Below, one piece after another: positions 28,037 through 36,204 of a stretch of 64,000 bases of DNA. The notes beneath the pieces were generated by a model that had not been told where the DNA came from, did not search any database, and saw nothing but the letters and a program-made list of their open reading frames with translations. Numbering within the stretch: the stretch's first letter is position 1; every line of letters starts with the position of its first letter. The position numbers and the translations under genes are program-made. The stretch is from Methyloversatilis universalis FAM5 (GTDB taxonomy: Bacteria > Pseudomonadota > Gammaproteobacteria > Burkholderiales > Rhodocyclaceae), in contig NZ_AFHG01000036.1 in assembly GCF_000214035.2 (NCBI RefSeq), forward strand, positions 1 through 64,000. Direction: 5' to 3'.

Positions 28037-28741
28037 TCAGTCGTTGCTGCCGGCGAAACCGAACAGCTGCAGCAGGGCGGTGAAGAGGTTGAAGATGGAC
28101 ACGAACAGGCCGGTCGTGGCCATCACGTAGTTGGTTTCACCGCCGCGCACGATGCGCTGGGTTTCGAAGGCGATCATGCCCGCCATCAGCAGCACGACCA
28201 CCGCGGACACGGTCAGCGACAGCGCCGGAATTTCGAAGAAGATCGCGCCCAAACCGGCCAGCATCGCGACCACCATGCCAATGAACAGGAAGCTGCCCAT
28301 GCCCGACAGGTCACGTCGGGTCACGGTGGCCCAGCCCGCCATCGTCAGGAACACGCCCGCGGTCGCGCCCAGCGCCAGCGTAATGGTCTGGCTGCCGCCG
28401 GGCAGCGCCATTACCGCGTTGAGCAGCGGCCCGACGGTGTAGCCCATGAAGCCGGTCAGCGCAAAGGTCAGCAGCACGCCGACACCGCTGTCGCGGAACC
28501 TGGTGACCGCGAACAGCAGGCCGAAGTAGCCGGCCAGGGTCAGCAGGATGCCCGGGGCCGGCCATTTCGCCGCCATGGCGAAGTAGGCGACGGCAGCGCT
28601 GAAAGCGAGGTTCAGGCCGAGCAGCATCCAGGTGTTGCGCAGCACGCCCCGGGCGCGCTCGTCGATCACCATCGTGGCGTCGGATACGTGGTCGGCGCGC
28701 AGCGTCAGAGGGCGCGCACGGGAAAGACGGTCATCCATCAT
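28037..28741 (-). CDS. Bax inhibitor-1/YccA-family membrane protein
   Basis: The 234-residue protein has about seven hydrophobic helices and the BI-1/YccA family layout: a hydrophilic N-terminus, RNTWMLLGLNLAFSAAV as first helix, GFMGYTVGPLL, and a conserved polar end FETQRIVRGGETNYV. Family members are calcium-leak or FtsH-modulating inner-membrane proteins; the role here is inferred from family only. AAGGAG precedes ATG 28741. It follows the HPF-like gene by 30 bp on the same strand and ends at a strong terminator, so the two form a short operon. Confidence 0.88.
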   Translation of the reverse strand: MMDDRLSRARPLTLRADHVSDATMVIDERARGVLRNTWMLLGLNLAFSAAVAYFAMAAKWPAPGILLTLAGYFGLLFAVTRFRDSGVGVLLTFALTGFMGYTVGPLLNAVMALPGGSQTITLALGATAGVFLTMAGWATVTRRDLSGMGSFLFIGMVVAMLAGLGAIFFEIPALSLTVSAVVVLLMAGMIAFETQRIVRGGETNYVMATTGLFVSIFNLFTALLQLFGFAGSND

Positions 28742-28771
28742 GATCTCCTTGTTCGATGCATAAAAATCGGT

Positions 28772-29113
28772 TCAGGCCGGCTGCAGATCGGGCCGGCTGC
28801 GTTCATGCAGCCGCTGCCGGCTGCGCTTCAGGGTGCGGCGCAGCCGCTGGCTGGCGCGATCGAGCGCACCGTCCAGCGCCGCGTGCCACTCGCGCGCGCG
28901 GGCTCTCGCCAGCAGCGGCGGGCCGCCTGCCAGCTGCAGCGTCACCTGCACTTCCTTGTCCTCGCCGCCGCGCGGGCCGTTGGTGTCGGCCAGCCGCAGC
29001 GTCACGCGGGGAATGCGCCAGGCCAGACGTCGCAGCACGAAGCGCAGTCGGTGCTCTGCCGCTCTGCGCAGCGCCTGGCCTTCCGGATGACGTGTTTCGA
29101 CGATCACTTCCAT
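28772..29113 (-). CDS. S30AE/HPF-type ribosome-associated protein
   Basis: The 113-residue protein matches the ribosome-hibernation factor fold (HPF/RaiA, S30AE): an N-terminal beta strand MEVIVETRHPEG, then RVTLRLADTNGPRGGEDKEV and a positively charged C-terminal helix (RASQRLRRTLKRSRQRL). It is the short form without a dimerisation extension. Similarity is moderate, so it may be a divergent member. AAGGAGGTGAGCC before the ATG is a near-ideal ribosome-binding site. It heads the transcript with the YccA-like gene and is divergent from nhaR. Confidence 0.75.
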   Translation of the reverse strand: MEVIVETRHPEGQALRRAAEHRLRFVLRRLAWRIPRVTLRLADTNGPRGGEDKEVQVTLQLAGGPPLLARARAREWHAALDGALDRASQRLRRTLKRSRQRLHERSRPDLQPA

Positions 29114-29191
29114 GGCTCACCTCCTTGTGGATGGGAGCGCTCACTGTACGCAGGTCCGGGTTTCCTAAAAATGGATGTTGATGGTAGTTTC

Positions 29192-29210
29192 ACTTCGTAA
29201 AATACGAAGT
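29192..29210. promoter_or_regulatory. Perfect palindrome, candidate NhaR operator
   Basis: ACTTCGTA-AAA-TACGAAGT, eight-base arms, centred 21 bases before the nhaR GTG and in the intergenic region shared with the divergent HPF gene. TTCGT...ACGAA fits the T-N11-A core of LysR-type operators. Its place between regulator and divergent operon is the usual LysR arrangement. Confidence 0.65.
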
Positions 29211-29221
29211 CAGGAGAGATC

Positions 29222-30124
29222 GTGCTCAACTACCGTCATCTGTATTACTTCTGGGTCGCCACCAAGGAAGGCGGCATCGCGCGCGCAGCCGAACGATTGG
29301 ACATGGCGGTGCAGACCGTGAGCACCCAGATACGTGAACTGGAGCGGGCGCTCGGCCATGCGCTGTTCAAGCCGGCCGGCCGGAGCGTTGAACTGACCGC
29401 GGCCGGTGCGGCGGCGGTGCGACTGGCCGAACAGATTTTTCAGCTGGGCGAACAGCTGCCGCTGGCGGTGCGCGAGGCGGCGCAGTCGCAGGGCGTGCGG
29501 CTGTCGGTGGGCATTTCCGACGGCCTGCCCAAGGCTGCGGTGCGCCACATTCTTGAACCGGCGACCGAAACGCCCGGCCTCCATCTGGTATGCGTCGAGG
29601 ACGAATTCGATGACCTGCTGGCCGATCTGGCGCTGCACCGTCTGGACGTGGTGCTGGCCGACCGGCCGGCGCCGGCGAATCCCAATCTGAAGGTGTACAG
29701 CCACCCGGTCGGCGACGCGGCCCTCGAGTGGTATGCGCCGGCCGGGCTGGCCGCCGCGGCGGACATCGGTTTTCCGGCCTGTCTCGAGCGCATGCCGCTG
29801 CTGCTGCCCACCCGCCACGCCGCAGTACGTGCGCGCATCGAGGACTGGTTCGAGCGGCGCGGCCTGCGGCCGCAGGTGGCCGGCGAATTCGAGGACAGCG
29901 CGCTGCTCGCCATTTTCGGCGAGAGTGGCATGGGTGCCTTTCCGGCGACCGAATGGTCACACGACGAACTGACCGGACACCGTGCGCTGACCCTGGTCGG
30001 CCGCTGCACCGAAGTGGTCGAGCACTTCTACGCCATTTCCGCCGAGCGGCGGGTGCAGCATCCGCTGGTGCAGAAAGTGCTGGCTGGCCGCCGCACCGAC
30101 GTCGGCAACGGCCTCAGTGCCTGA
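29222..30124 (+). CDS. nhaR: LysR-type regulator, NhaR-like
   Basis: The 300-residue protein starts at GTG 29222 (AGGAG at 29212-29216). Its N-terminal helix-turn-helix reads LNYRHLYYFWVATKEGGIAR, AAERLDMAVQTVSTQI and RELERALGHALFKPAGR, which matches the characteristic NhaR opening NYxHLYYFW. NhaR controls the Na+/H+ antiporter nhaA and stress genes in E. coli. No antiporter is adjacent; the divergent HPF/YccA operon is the natural target here, which is inference. The 3' end overlaps the convergent DUF429 gene by 11 bp. Confidence 0.88.
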   Translation: MLNYRHLYYFWVATKEGGIARAAERLDMAVQTVSTQIRELERALGHALFKPAGRSVELTAAGAAAVRLAEQIFQLGEQLPLAVREAAQSQGVRLSVGISDGLPKAAVRHILEPATETPGLHLVCVEDEFDDLLADLALHRLDVVLADRPAPANPNLKVYSHPVGDAALEWYAPAGLAAAADIGFPACLERMPLLLPTRHAAVRARIEDWFERRGLRPQVAGEFEDSALLAIFGESGMGAFPATEWSHDELTGHRALTLVGRCTEVVEHFYAISAERRVQHPLVQKVLAGRRTDVGNGLSA

Positions 30125-30962
30125 GCGGATCGACCGCTTCCGGGCGTGATACGCCGACGATCCAGCCTTCCACCGGATCGATGTGCAGCGGCAGGCCGTA
30201 GCCGGCGTCGCGCCGCAACCAGGCCCAGGCCGCTTCCACCAGACAGAGCACGCAGTCCAGCGTATCGCCGGTGCCGTCGCTGCTCATCGCTTCCAGCAGC
30301 GCGTTGTCGTCGCAGCGCAGCGGCACGCCCAGCGGATGCTGACCGCGCAGCAGCGCTTCCGACAGCAGCATGCGGTTGGCCAGCCGTTCCCGCGTCTGGC
30401 CTGCGGCCGCCTCGCTCTTGTACGAGCCGGCCACGATGCTGCGCGCCAGCCAGCCGGGATAGGCCTCCAGCGCGACACGCTGACCGTCTCCGCCATGCAT
30501 GCCCGGCACATGGACACCGGCATCCAGCAGGCGGCGCGCGCCTTCCATGAACATCCAGCCCACCGGCGGATTGACGCACTTCATCGGGCTATGGGAGCCG
30601 GCGGGGCGGTCGGTCGCACGGTGGGTGTACTTGTCGCCCACCGGGCGCTGCGCGCGTTCGGCGTCGGCAAGTGCCTTGAATTCGGCGCGCGACAGCGCGG
30701 TGACGGCACGCACGAGGCCGGCCCAGTCGGTCGGCCAGCCATGCTCCAGCACCGACTCACGCGGCAGGCCGAAGGGGAAATCGAATGCGCCCAGCCAGGG
30801 GCCGGGGCGGCGGAGGAAAGCTTCGAAGCCGTCCCAGGACGGAAAGCGTTCGACGCGTCGCAGATGCACTGCGCCGTCCGCGCCCACGACCCCGGACGCG
30901 ACGGTGATCGGCTTGCGGGCCGACGGGGCGGAGGTGAAATCGATGCCGTACAGCGTGCTCAT
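30114..30962 (-). CDS. DUF429-family protein
   Basis: The 282-residue protein begins MSTLYGIDFTSAPSARKPIT, an RNase H-like first strand typical of DUF429 proteins. Further recognisable stretches are LGAFDFPFGLPRESV, RATDRPAGSHSPMK and EAYPGWLAR. The family is thought to have an actin/RNase H-type fold, with no settled activity. A TATGCT hexamer 11 bases upstream of ATG 30962 on the minus strand argues against the ATG at 30974, which falls inside it, and suggests a very short leader. Confidence 0.8.
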   Translation of the reverse strand: MSTLYGIDFTSAPSARKPITVASGVVGADGAVHLRRVERFPSWDGFEAFLRRPGPWLGAFDFPFGLPRESVLEHGWPTDWAGLVRAVTALSRAEFKALADAERAQRPVGDKYTHRATDRPAGSHSPMKCVNPPVGWMFMEGARRLLDAGVHVPGMHGGDGQRVALEAYPGWLARSIVAGSYKSEAAAGQTRERLANRMLLSEALLRGQHPLGVPLRCDDNALLEAMSSDGTGDTLDCVLCLVEAAWAWLRRDAGYGLPLHIDPVEGWIVGVSRPEAVDPLRH

Positions 30963-30996
30963 GGGGCGCAGCATACGCCGCGGCGGTGATCCGGGC

Positions 30997-31722
30997 CTAT
31001 CGCCGCCCGGATTTCCGTGTGCAGCGCAACATGAAAACCGCCATGCCTGCAGCGAAAAGCAGCGCCTGTGAGGGCTCGGGAACCGTGGACGCCATCGCCC
31101 CGGACGTAATGCCGGCGCTGCCGCCCTGAGTGCCGCCGGTCAAGGTGGGCGGACCGCCGCCGCCCAGCTGCAGCGATCCGCCGCTGCGGGGCGATGTCGG
31201 CGGGAGCGGGCCTGAAGACGGACCGGAGGGCGATCCACCAGTGAGTCCAGGCGATGCACCCGCGCCGGGGATGACCCCGAGCGGACTGCCGCCGACCTGC
31301 AGCGAGCCGCTACTTGGGGAAAGCGGGACGGGCACCACCGCGGGTGCGGACAGGAACTGGACCTCCGCGCCATTCAGCCGTGACCGGCTGTCGAGCGCGA
31401 TCTGCGGCGACACCAGTTCCAGCGCCGGGGCCTGCAGTACGCTGCGTGTCAGGCTGAGCGGGCCGGATGCCTCCAGCACGACGCGCAGCGGATCGCTCAC
31501 CACCGCATCGCTCAGCGACAGCGCACCTGCGCACCGGATATGGAGGCCTTCGCCGTTCAGCGTGGTCAACGTGCCGGAACAGCTGACGCTGCCTGAGATC
31601 GCTGCGACCGCGGATGGGGCATGAAGCGCGAGAAGTGGCACGAACAGGAAAGCGGGAAAGGAAGCGGAAATAGGGCCCGGCGAGGTGACCCGGAAGCGTG
31701 CGCGCATGACATGAAAATGCAT
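30997..31722 (-). CDS. PEP-CTERM-sorted secreted protein
   Basis: The 241-residue protein has a signal peptide near residues 12-41 (PAFLFVPLLALHAPSAVAA), a beta-rich domain, a Gly/Ser/Pro-rich region with near-repeats (SGSLQVGGSPLG and GGSLQLGGGGPP; LTGGSPSGP and LTGGTQGGS), and a C-terminal sorting signal: VPEPSQALLFAAGMAVFML followed by RCTRKSGRR. That Pro-Glu-Pro motif, hydrophobic helix and basic end define substrates of EpsH-type exosortases linked to exopolysaccharide producers. No exosortase gene is in the window. ATG 31722 has no clear ribosome-binding site; ATG 31707 is an alternative start. Confidence 0.82.
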   Translation of the reverse strand: MHFHVMRARFRVTSPGPISASFPAFLFVPLLALHAPSAVAAISGSVSCSGTLTTLNGEGLHIRCAGALSLSDAVVSDPLRVVLEASGPLSLTRSVLQAPALELVSPQIALDSRSRLNGAEVQFLSAPAVVPVPLSPSSGSLQVGGSPLGVIPGAGASPGLTGGSPSGPSSGPLPPTSPRSGGSLQLGGGGPPTLTGGTQGGSAGITSGAMASTVPEPSQALLFAAGMAVFMLRCTRKSGRR

Positions 31723-31776
31723 GAAGACGGCCGCAGTGTGTCGGACGGGCGCGCACCCGTCGATCAGCCGAAGGGA

Positions 31777-33429
31777 TTATCCATTCGGTATCGACCCTTC
31801 CGGTGAAAGCAGGGCTTTCAGCGCCTCCAGCGTATCGGCCTCGGCCGCCGGCTTGTCCTGGCGCCAGCGCAGCATGCGCGGAAAGCGCACCGCGATGCCC
31901 GACTTGTGCCGCGGTGAGGCCTGCAGGCCTTCGAAGCCCAATTCGAATACCAGTTCAGGCCGTACCGAACAGACCGGGCCGAAGCGCTCGATCGTATTGG
32001 CCTTGATGAAGGCATCGACCGCACGCATTTCGGCGTCGGTCAGACCGGAGTAAGCCTTGGCGAAAGGCACCAGCGTGCGCGAGCCGTCGGCCGCCACCGA
32101 CCACACCGCGAAGGTGTAGTCGCTGTACAGCCCGGCGCGACGGCCGTGCCCGCGCTGGGCGTACAGCAGCACCGCATCGACAGTCCAGGGATCGACCTTC
32201 CACTTCCACCACTGGCCGCGGGCATCGGACTTCACGCGTCCCACGCCGTAAGCGGCGTCGCGTCGCTTGAGCATCAGGCCTTCGACCCCTCGATCGCGGG
32301 ACTGCGCGCGCTGCCCGGCCAGCGCCAGCCAGTCGCCGCTGATCAGCGGCGAACTCAACAGGCGCGGATGCGCGCTGGCGGTGAGCAGCGCCTCCAGCTT
32401 CTGGCGGCGCGCCCACTGGGGCTGCGGGCGCAGATCCTGTCCGTCCAGCTCCAGCAGGTCGTACGCCATGAACACGACCGGCACGCTGTCGATCAGCCGG
32501 CGGCTCACGGTCTTGCGGGTGATGCGGGTCTGCAGCCGGGCAAAGGGCAGCGGCGCGCCGTCCTGCCAGGCCAGTACTTCGCCGTCGAGCACACAGCCCT
32601 CGGGCAGGGTGAGGGCGGCTTCCATCAGTTCCGGAAAGCGTTCGCTTACCAGTTCCTCGCCGCGCGACCACAGCGCCGCCTCATCGGCCCGGCGCACCAG
32701 CTGGCCGCGTATGCCGTCCCACTTCCATTCGGCCAGCCAGTCATCCGCGTCACCCAGCGCTTCGGCCGGAGCCTGCTGCAGCGGATGGGCGAGGAAGAAG
32801 GGATAGGGCTGCAGACCCCGTTCGCCTTCACCGGGCGGGGCGATCAGGGCCTCATAGCGCGTACCGCTCATGCCGGCACGGGCCGGATCCGACGCGAGAT
32901 AGCCGATGAGTCGCTGGGCGATGGTTTCGGCCGGCACGCCGGCCACTGAGGACAGCGCGCGCGTCACCAGCAGCCGTGACACGCCGACCCGCAGTCCGCC
33001 GGTGATGAGCTTGTTGAACAGGAAACGGCTGCGCGCGTCGAGTGCGCGCCAGGCCGATTCGAGCAGTGCCGGCTTGTCACCGGCGGCTGCGGCACGCAGG
33101 GCGCCCAGACGGTCCACCCAGCGGTGCAGCGGTGCGTCGTCGTCGGCCTCGGGCGGCGGCAGGATGAGCGCCAGCGTTTCGGCCAGATCGCCGACCGCCT
33201 CGTAGCATTCGTCGACCAGCCAGTCCGGCAGGCCGGCGACGCGGGCCCCGGTTTCGCGCAGCAGGCGGCTGGGGGCGGCCTGACGCAGCTTGCCGCCGGC
33301 CAGCACATAGACCGCCCAGGCAGCATCCTCAGGTGGCGTGAGCGCGAAATAGGCGCGCATGGCCTCCACCTTGGCGCGGGTGGATGTGCTGGCGTCCAGC
33401 GCGTCGTACAGGGAGGCAAAGCGCTTCAT
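31777..33429 (-). CDS. ATP-dependent DNA ligase
   Basis: The 550-residue protein has an N-terminal ligase domain, the nucleotidyl-transferase motif I EWKWDGIRGQLV with catalytic Lys 236, motif III-like VVFMAYDLLELDGQ, motif IV EGLMLKRRDAAYG and motif V WWKWKVDPWTVDAVLLY, then an OB-fold. This is the single-polypeptide ligase type that travels with the exonuclease encoded just upstream; it is not NAD-dependent LigA. Its ATG overlaps the exonuclease stop by ATGA (33426-33429), so translation is coupled. A repair role (end processing then sealing) follows from known ligase-associated clusters. Confidence 0.92.
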   Translation of the reverse strand: MKRFASLYDALDASTSTRAKVEAMRAYFALTPPEDAAWAVYVLAGGKLRQAAPSRLLRETGARVAGLPDWLVDECYEAVGDLAETLALILPPPEADDDAPLHRWVDRLGALRAAAAGDKPALLESAWRALDARSRFLFNKLITGGLRVGVSRLLVTRALSSVAGVPAETIAQRLIGYLASDPARAGMSGTRYEALIAPPGEGERGLQPYPFFLAHPLQQAPAEALGDADDWLAEWKWDGIRGQLVRRADEAALWSRGEELVSERFPELMEAALTLPEGCVLDGEVLAWQDGAPLPFARLQTRITRKTVSRRLIDSVPVVFMAYDLLELDGQDLRPQPQWARRQKLEALLTASAHPRLLSSPLISGDWLALAGQRAQSRDRGVEGLMLKRRDAAYGVGRVKSDARGQWWKWKVDPWTVDAVLLYAQRGHGRRAGLYSDYTFAVWSVAADGSRTLVPFAKAYSGLTDAEMRAVDAFIKANTIERFGPVCSVRPELVFELGFEGLQASPRHKSGIAVRFPRMLRWRQDKPAAEADTLEALKALLSPEGSIPNG

Positions 33430-34481
33430 GCGGGCGGGCCGTCCGGGGTATCGGGCGCGAGCGCGCCGTCCCGCACTTCGGTGTCCGCGTCGTCGCGTTC
33501 GTCACCGAATTCGGTGCGGAAGGCGCCGGCCTCCAGCCCCTGTTCGTTCAGCCAGCGCACCATGGGCGCGACCTGACCGTGGGTGACGATGACACGCTGG
33601 GCACCGGTTTCGCCGATCGCGCGCATCAGCGCAGGCCAGTCGGCGTGGTCGGACATGACCAGGCCGCGGTCCACCGCGCGCCGCCGCCGGGCACCGCGCA
33701 CCTGCATCCAGCCGGACGCGAAGCAGTCGGCGTAGTCGCCGAAGCGTTTCATCCACGGCGAACCCTGGGCCGAAGGCGGGGCGATCACCAGGGCGCGGCG
33801 CAGCAGATCGGCGTCGAGCCCCTCCGACACCGCGCGCGTTGCCGGCAGCGCCACGCCGCTGTCGCGGTAGGCGCGGTTCATCGCCTCGACCGCGCCGTGA
33901 CAGACGACCGGGCCGATCCGCGTCTCGAGGCCGGCCAGGATGCGCTGCGCCTTGCCGAAGGCGTAGGCGAACACCACGCTGCTGCGGCCGGCGTCTGCAT
34001 TGGCGGCCCACCAGCGGTTCAGTTCGGCCAGCAGTTCGGCCTGAGGACGCCAGCGATACACCGGCAGACCGAAGGTCGATTCGCTGATGAAGGTGTGCGC
34101 GCGCACCGGCTCGAAGGCGCTGCAGGTACCGTCGGCCTCCAGTTTGTAGTCGCCGGAGGCCACCCACACCTCACCCTCCACCTCGACCCGCACCTGCGCG
34201 GAGCCAAGCACATGGCCGGCCGGGTGCAGCGACACCGTGGCGTCGCCGATGCGCAGGCGCTCGCCATAGTCCAGCGTCTGCAGCGCGATGTCGCCAAGGC
34301 GGGCGCGCAGCACCCGCTCGCCTTCGCGGCTGGCCAAGTAGGCGCCGTGGCCAGTGCGCGCATGGTCCGCGTGGGCGTGCGTGATGACCGCCCGCGCCAC
34401 AGGACGCCAGGGGTCGATATGGAAGTCGCCGGCGGCGCAGTACAGGCCTTCCGGTCGCAGCGTGATCAGGTCGGTGCGCAT
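33426..34481 (-). CDS. Ligase-associated metallo-beta-lactamase-fold exonuclease
   Basis: The 351-residue protein carries the metallo-beta-lactamase signature HAHADHARTGHG near residues 36-47 and later HPAGHVLGSAQV and SGDYKLE, as in the CPSF/SNM1-like nucleases. It fits the ligase-associated DNA exonuclease family found next to ATP-dependent ligases, where it processes DNA ends. The ATG at 34481 gives the normal MRTDLITLRPEGLYC start; longer frames run into the divergent gene. The helicase and metallophosphoesterase that complete the usual four-gene set are not present here. Confidence 0.9.
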   Translation of the reverse strand: MRTDLITLRPEGLYCAAGDFHIDPWRPVARAVITHAHADHARTGHGAYLASREGERVLRARLGDIALQTLDYGERLRIGDATVSLHPAGHVLGSAQVRVEVEGEVWVASGDYKLEADGTCSAFEPVRAHTFISESTFGLPVYRWRPQAELLAELNRWWAANADAGRSSVVFAYAFGKAQRILAGLETRIGPVVCHGAVEAMNRAYRDSGVALPATRAVSEGLDADLLRRALVIAPPSAQGSPWMKRFGDYADCFASGWMQVRGARRRRAVDRGLVMSDHADWPALMRAIGETGAQRVIVTHGQVAPMVRWLNEQGLEAGAFRTEFGDERDDADTEVRDGALAPDTPDGPPA

Positions 34482-34505
34482 GGGGACGATGGTATCTTCC
34501 GGACC

Positions 34506-34952
34506 ATGACCGTACTGCCCGACCCGAAGTTCTTGCGCGCCCATGGCGCGCTGCTTGCCGACAGTCACCGCCGCCTGGTGGGGCGCGACATCAGCGTTCC
34601 GCCAGATGCACTGTATGACGCGCCGTTCGCGCTGGTGTCGCACGGCACCGAAGCCGATCCGGTGTTCAACTACGCCAACCGGCACGCACAGCAGGTGTTC
34701 GGCTACGACTGGGCCACCTTCGTCACGCTGCCGTCCCGTCTGTCGGCCCGCGCACCCGAGCGCGACGAACGCGCCCGGCTGCTGGAGCAGGTGAGCCGCG
34801 ACGGCTACATTCCGGATTACAGCGGGGTGAGGGTCAGGGCGGACGGTCGGCTGTTCCGCATCCGCCGCGCCACCGTGTGGAACGTGATCGACGAGGCCGG
34901 CGTGCTGCGCGGGCAGGCGGCCCTGTTTTCGGATATCGAGGAGCTTTCATGA
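34506..34952 (+). CDS. MEKHLA-domain (PAS-like) protein
   Basis: The 148-residue protein matches the MEKHLA domain, a PAS-related module: SHRRLVGRDISVPPDALYDAP, VFNYANRHAQQVFGYDW, LPSRLSARAPERDERARLL, DYSGVRVRADGRLFRI and an end at GQAALFSDIEEL. No enzymatic residues are known. A TATCTT hexamer at 34493-34498 lies seven bases before the ATG, so the mRNA may be nearly leaderless. The stop overlaps the M20 start by ATGA. Confidence 0.8.
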   Translation: MTVLPDPKFLRAHGALLADSHRRLVGRDISVPPDALYDAPFALVSHGTEADPVFNYANRHAQQVFGYDWATFVTLPSRLSARAPERDERARLLEQVSRDGYIPDYSGVRVRADGRLFRIRRATVWNVIDEAGVLRGQAALFSDIEELS

Positions 34953-36157
34953 ACGCACTGCATCCGCTGGTCGACGCGCTGGATGCACGCGTCGCGCGCT
35001 GGACCGCACTGCGGCGCGACCTGCATGCGCATCCCGAACTGGCATTCGAGGAAAACCGGACCGCGAAGGTGGTGGCGCGCGTACTGCGCGAAGCCGGCAT
35101 CGAGGTACACGAGGGCATCGGCCGCACCGGTGTCGTGGGCGTGCTGCGCAACGGAAATGGCAGCGGGGCCATCGGCCTGCGCGCCGACATGGACGCGCTG
35201 CCGATGACCGAACAGAACACCTTCGCCCATCGTTCCACCCACCCGGGCCGCATGCACGGCTGCGGCCACGACGGTCATACCGCGATGCTGCTGGCTGCCG
35301 CCGAATATCTGGCTGAAACCCGCGGTTTCGACGGCACCGTGTACTTCATCTTCCAGCCGGCAGAGGAGGGCGCGGGCGGCGCGCCGGCCATGATCGCCGA
35401 CGGCCTGTTCGAGCGCTTCCCGATGCAGGCGGTGTTCGGCCTGCACAACTGGCCCGGCCTGCCGGTGGGACAGATGGCGGTGCACACCGGGCCGGCGATG
35501 GCGTGCAGCGATTCGATCGATATCGAGATCGCGGGCCGCGGCGCCCACGCGGCCATGCCTCATCTGGGCGCCGATCCGGTGCTGGCGGGCGCGGCCATGG
35601 TGCAGGCGCTGCAGTCCATCGTGTCGCGCAACGTGCCGCCGGTCGAATGCGGCGTGGTCAGCGTGACCCAGTTTCATGCCGGCGAGGCCTACAACGTGAT
35701 CCCCGAGTCGGCCCGTCTGGGCGGCACCGCGCGCGCCTTCACGCCGGAAGTGCGCGACCAGCTGGAAAGCGGCATACAGCGCGTGGTGCAGGGTGTGGCG
35801 GCCGCGCACGGCGTGAGCGCGAAAGCGACCTACCGCCGCGGCTACCCGCCGACCATCAATACCGCGGGCGAAGCGGATTTCTGCGCCGCGGTCGCACGCG
35901 AGGTGTTCGGCGACAGCCAGGTGCAGGTGAATTACCCGCCCAGCATGGGTGCGGAGGATTTCGCCTACATGCTGCAGGAGCGGCCGGGCTGCTATGTCTG
36001 GCTGGGCAACGGCGGCGGACCGGATGCGGCGTCGGACCCGGCGCATGCCGAGGGCGGCGGCTGCATGCTGCACAACCCGCGCTACGACTTCAACGACCGC
36101 ATCATCCCTCTGGGCGTGGCCTACTGGACGCGGCTGGTCGAGCGCTGGCTGGCCTAG
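34949..36157 (+). CDS. M20-family amidohydrolase (hippurate hydrolase-like)
   Basis: The 402-residue protein has the two-metal M20D features: LRRDLHAHPELAFEE near 22-36, GLRADMDALPM near 77-87, MHGCGHDGHTAMLL near 103-116, IFQPAEEGAGGAPAMI near 134-149, and a dimerisation domain in the middle (GRGAHAAMPHLGADPV). These enzymes cleave N-acyl amino acids such as hippurate or IAA conjugates; the substrate is not given by sequence. It is coupled to the MEKHLA gene by a 4-bp overlap and ends at an intrinsic terminator. Confidence 0.9.
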   Translation: MNALHPLVDALDARVARWTALRRDLHAHPELAFEENRTAKVVARVLREAGIEVHEGIGRTGVVGVLRNGNGSGAIGLRADMDALPMTEQNTFAHRSTHPGRMHGCGHDGHTAMLLAAAEYLAETRGFDGTVYFIFQPAEEGAGGAPAMIADGLFERFPMQAVFGLHNWPGLPVGQMAVHTGPAMACSDSIDIEIAGRGAHAAMPHLGADPVLAGAAMVQALQSIVSRNVPPVECGVVSVTQFHAGEAYNVIPESARLGGTARAFTPEVRDQLESGIQRVVQGVAAAHGVSAKATYRRGYPPTINTAGEADFCAAVAREVFGDSQVQVNYPPSMGAEDFAYMLQERPGCYVWLGNGGGPDAASDPAHAEGGGCMLHNPRYDFNDRIIPLGVAYWTRLVERWLA

Positions 36158-36170
36158 CAGGACCCGCCGG

Positions 36171-36204
36171 AGGCTGCGGGGACGCGCGTTCCCGCAGCCT
36201 GTTT
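36171..36204 (+). terminator. Bidirectional intrinsic terminator between convergent genes
   Basis: AGGCTGCGGG (36171-36180) and CCCGCAGCCT (36191-36200) form a ten-base perfect stem, followed by GTTTC. It sits between the M20 gene and the convergent transporter. The U-run is short, so efficiency is uncertain. Confidence 0.65.

Noticed and set aside
31744-31761. GACGGG/CCCGTC hairpin after the ligase gene as a terminator
   Set aside because: The stem is only six pairs with no U-run on either strand.
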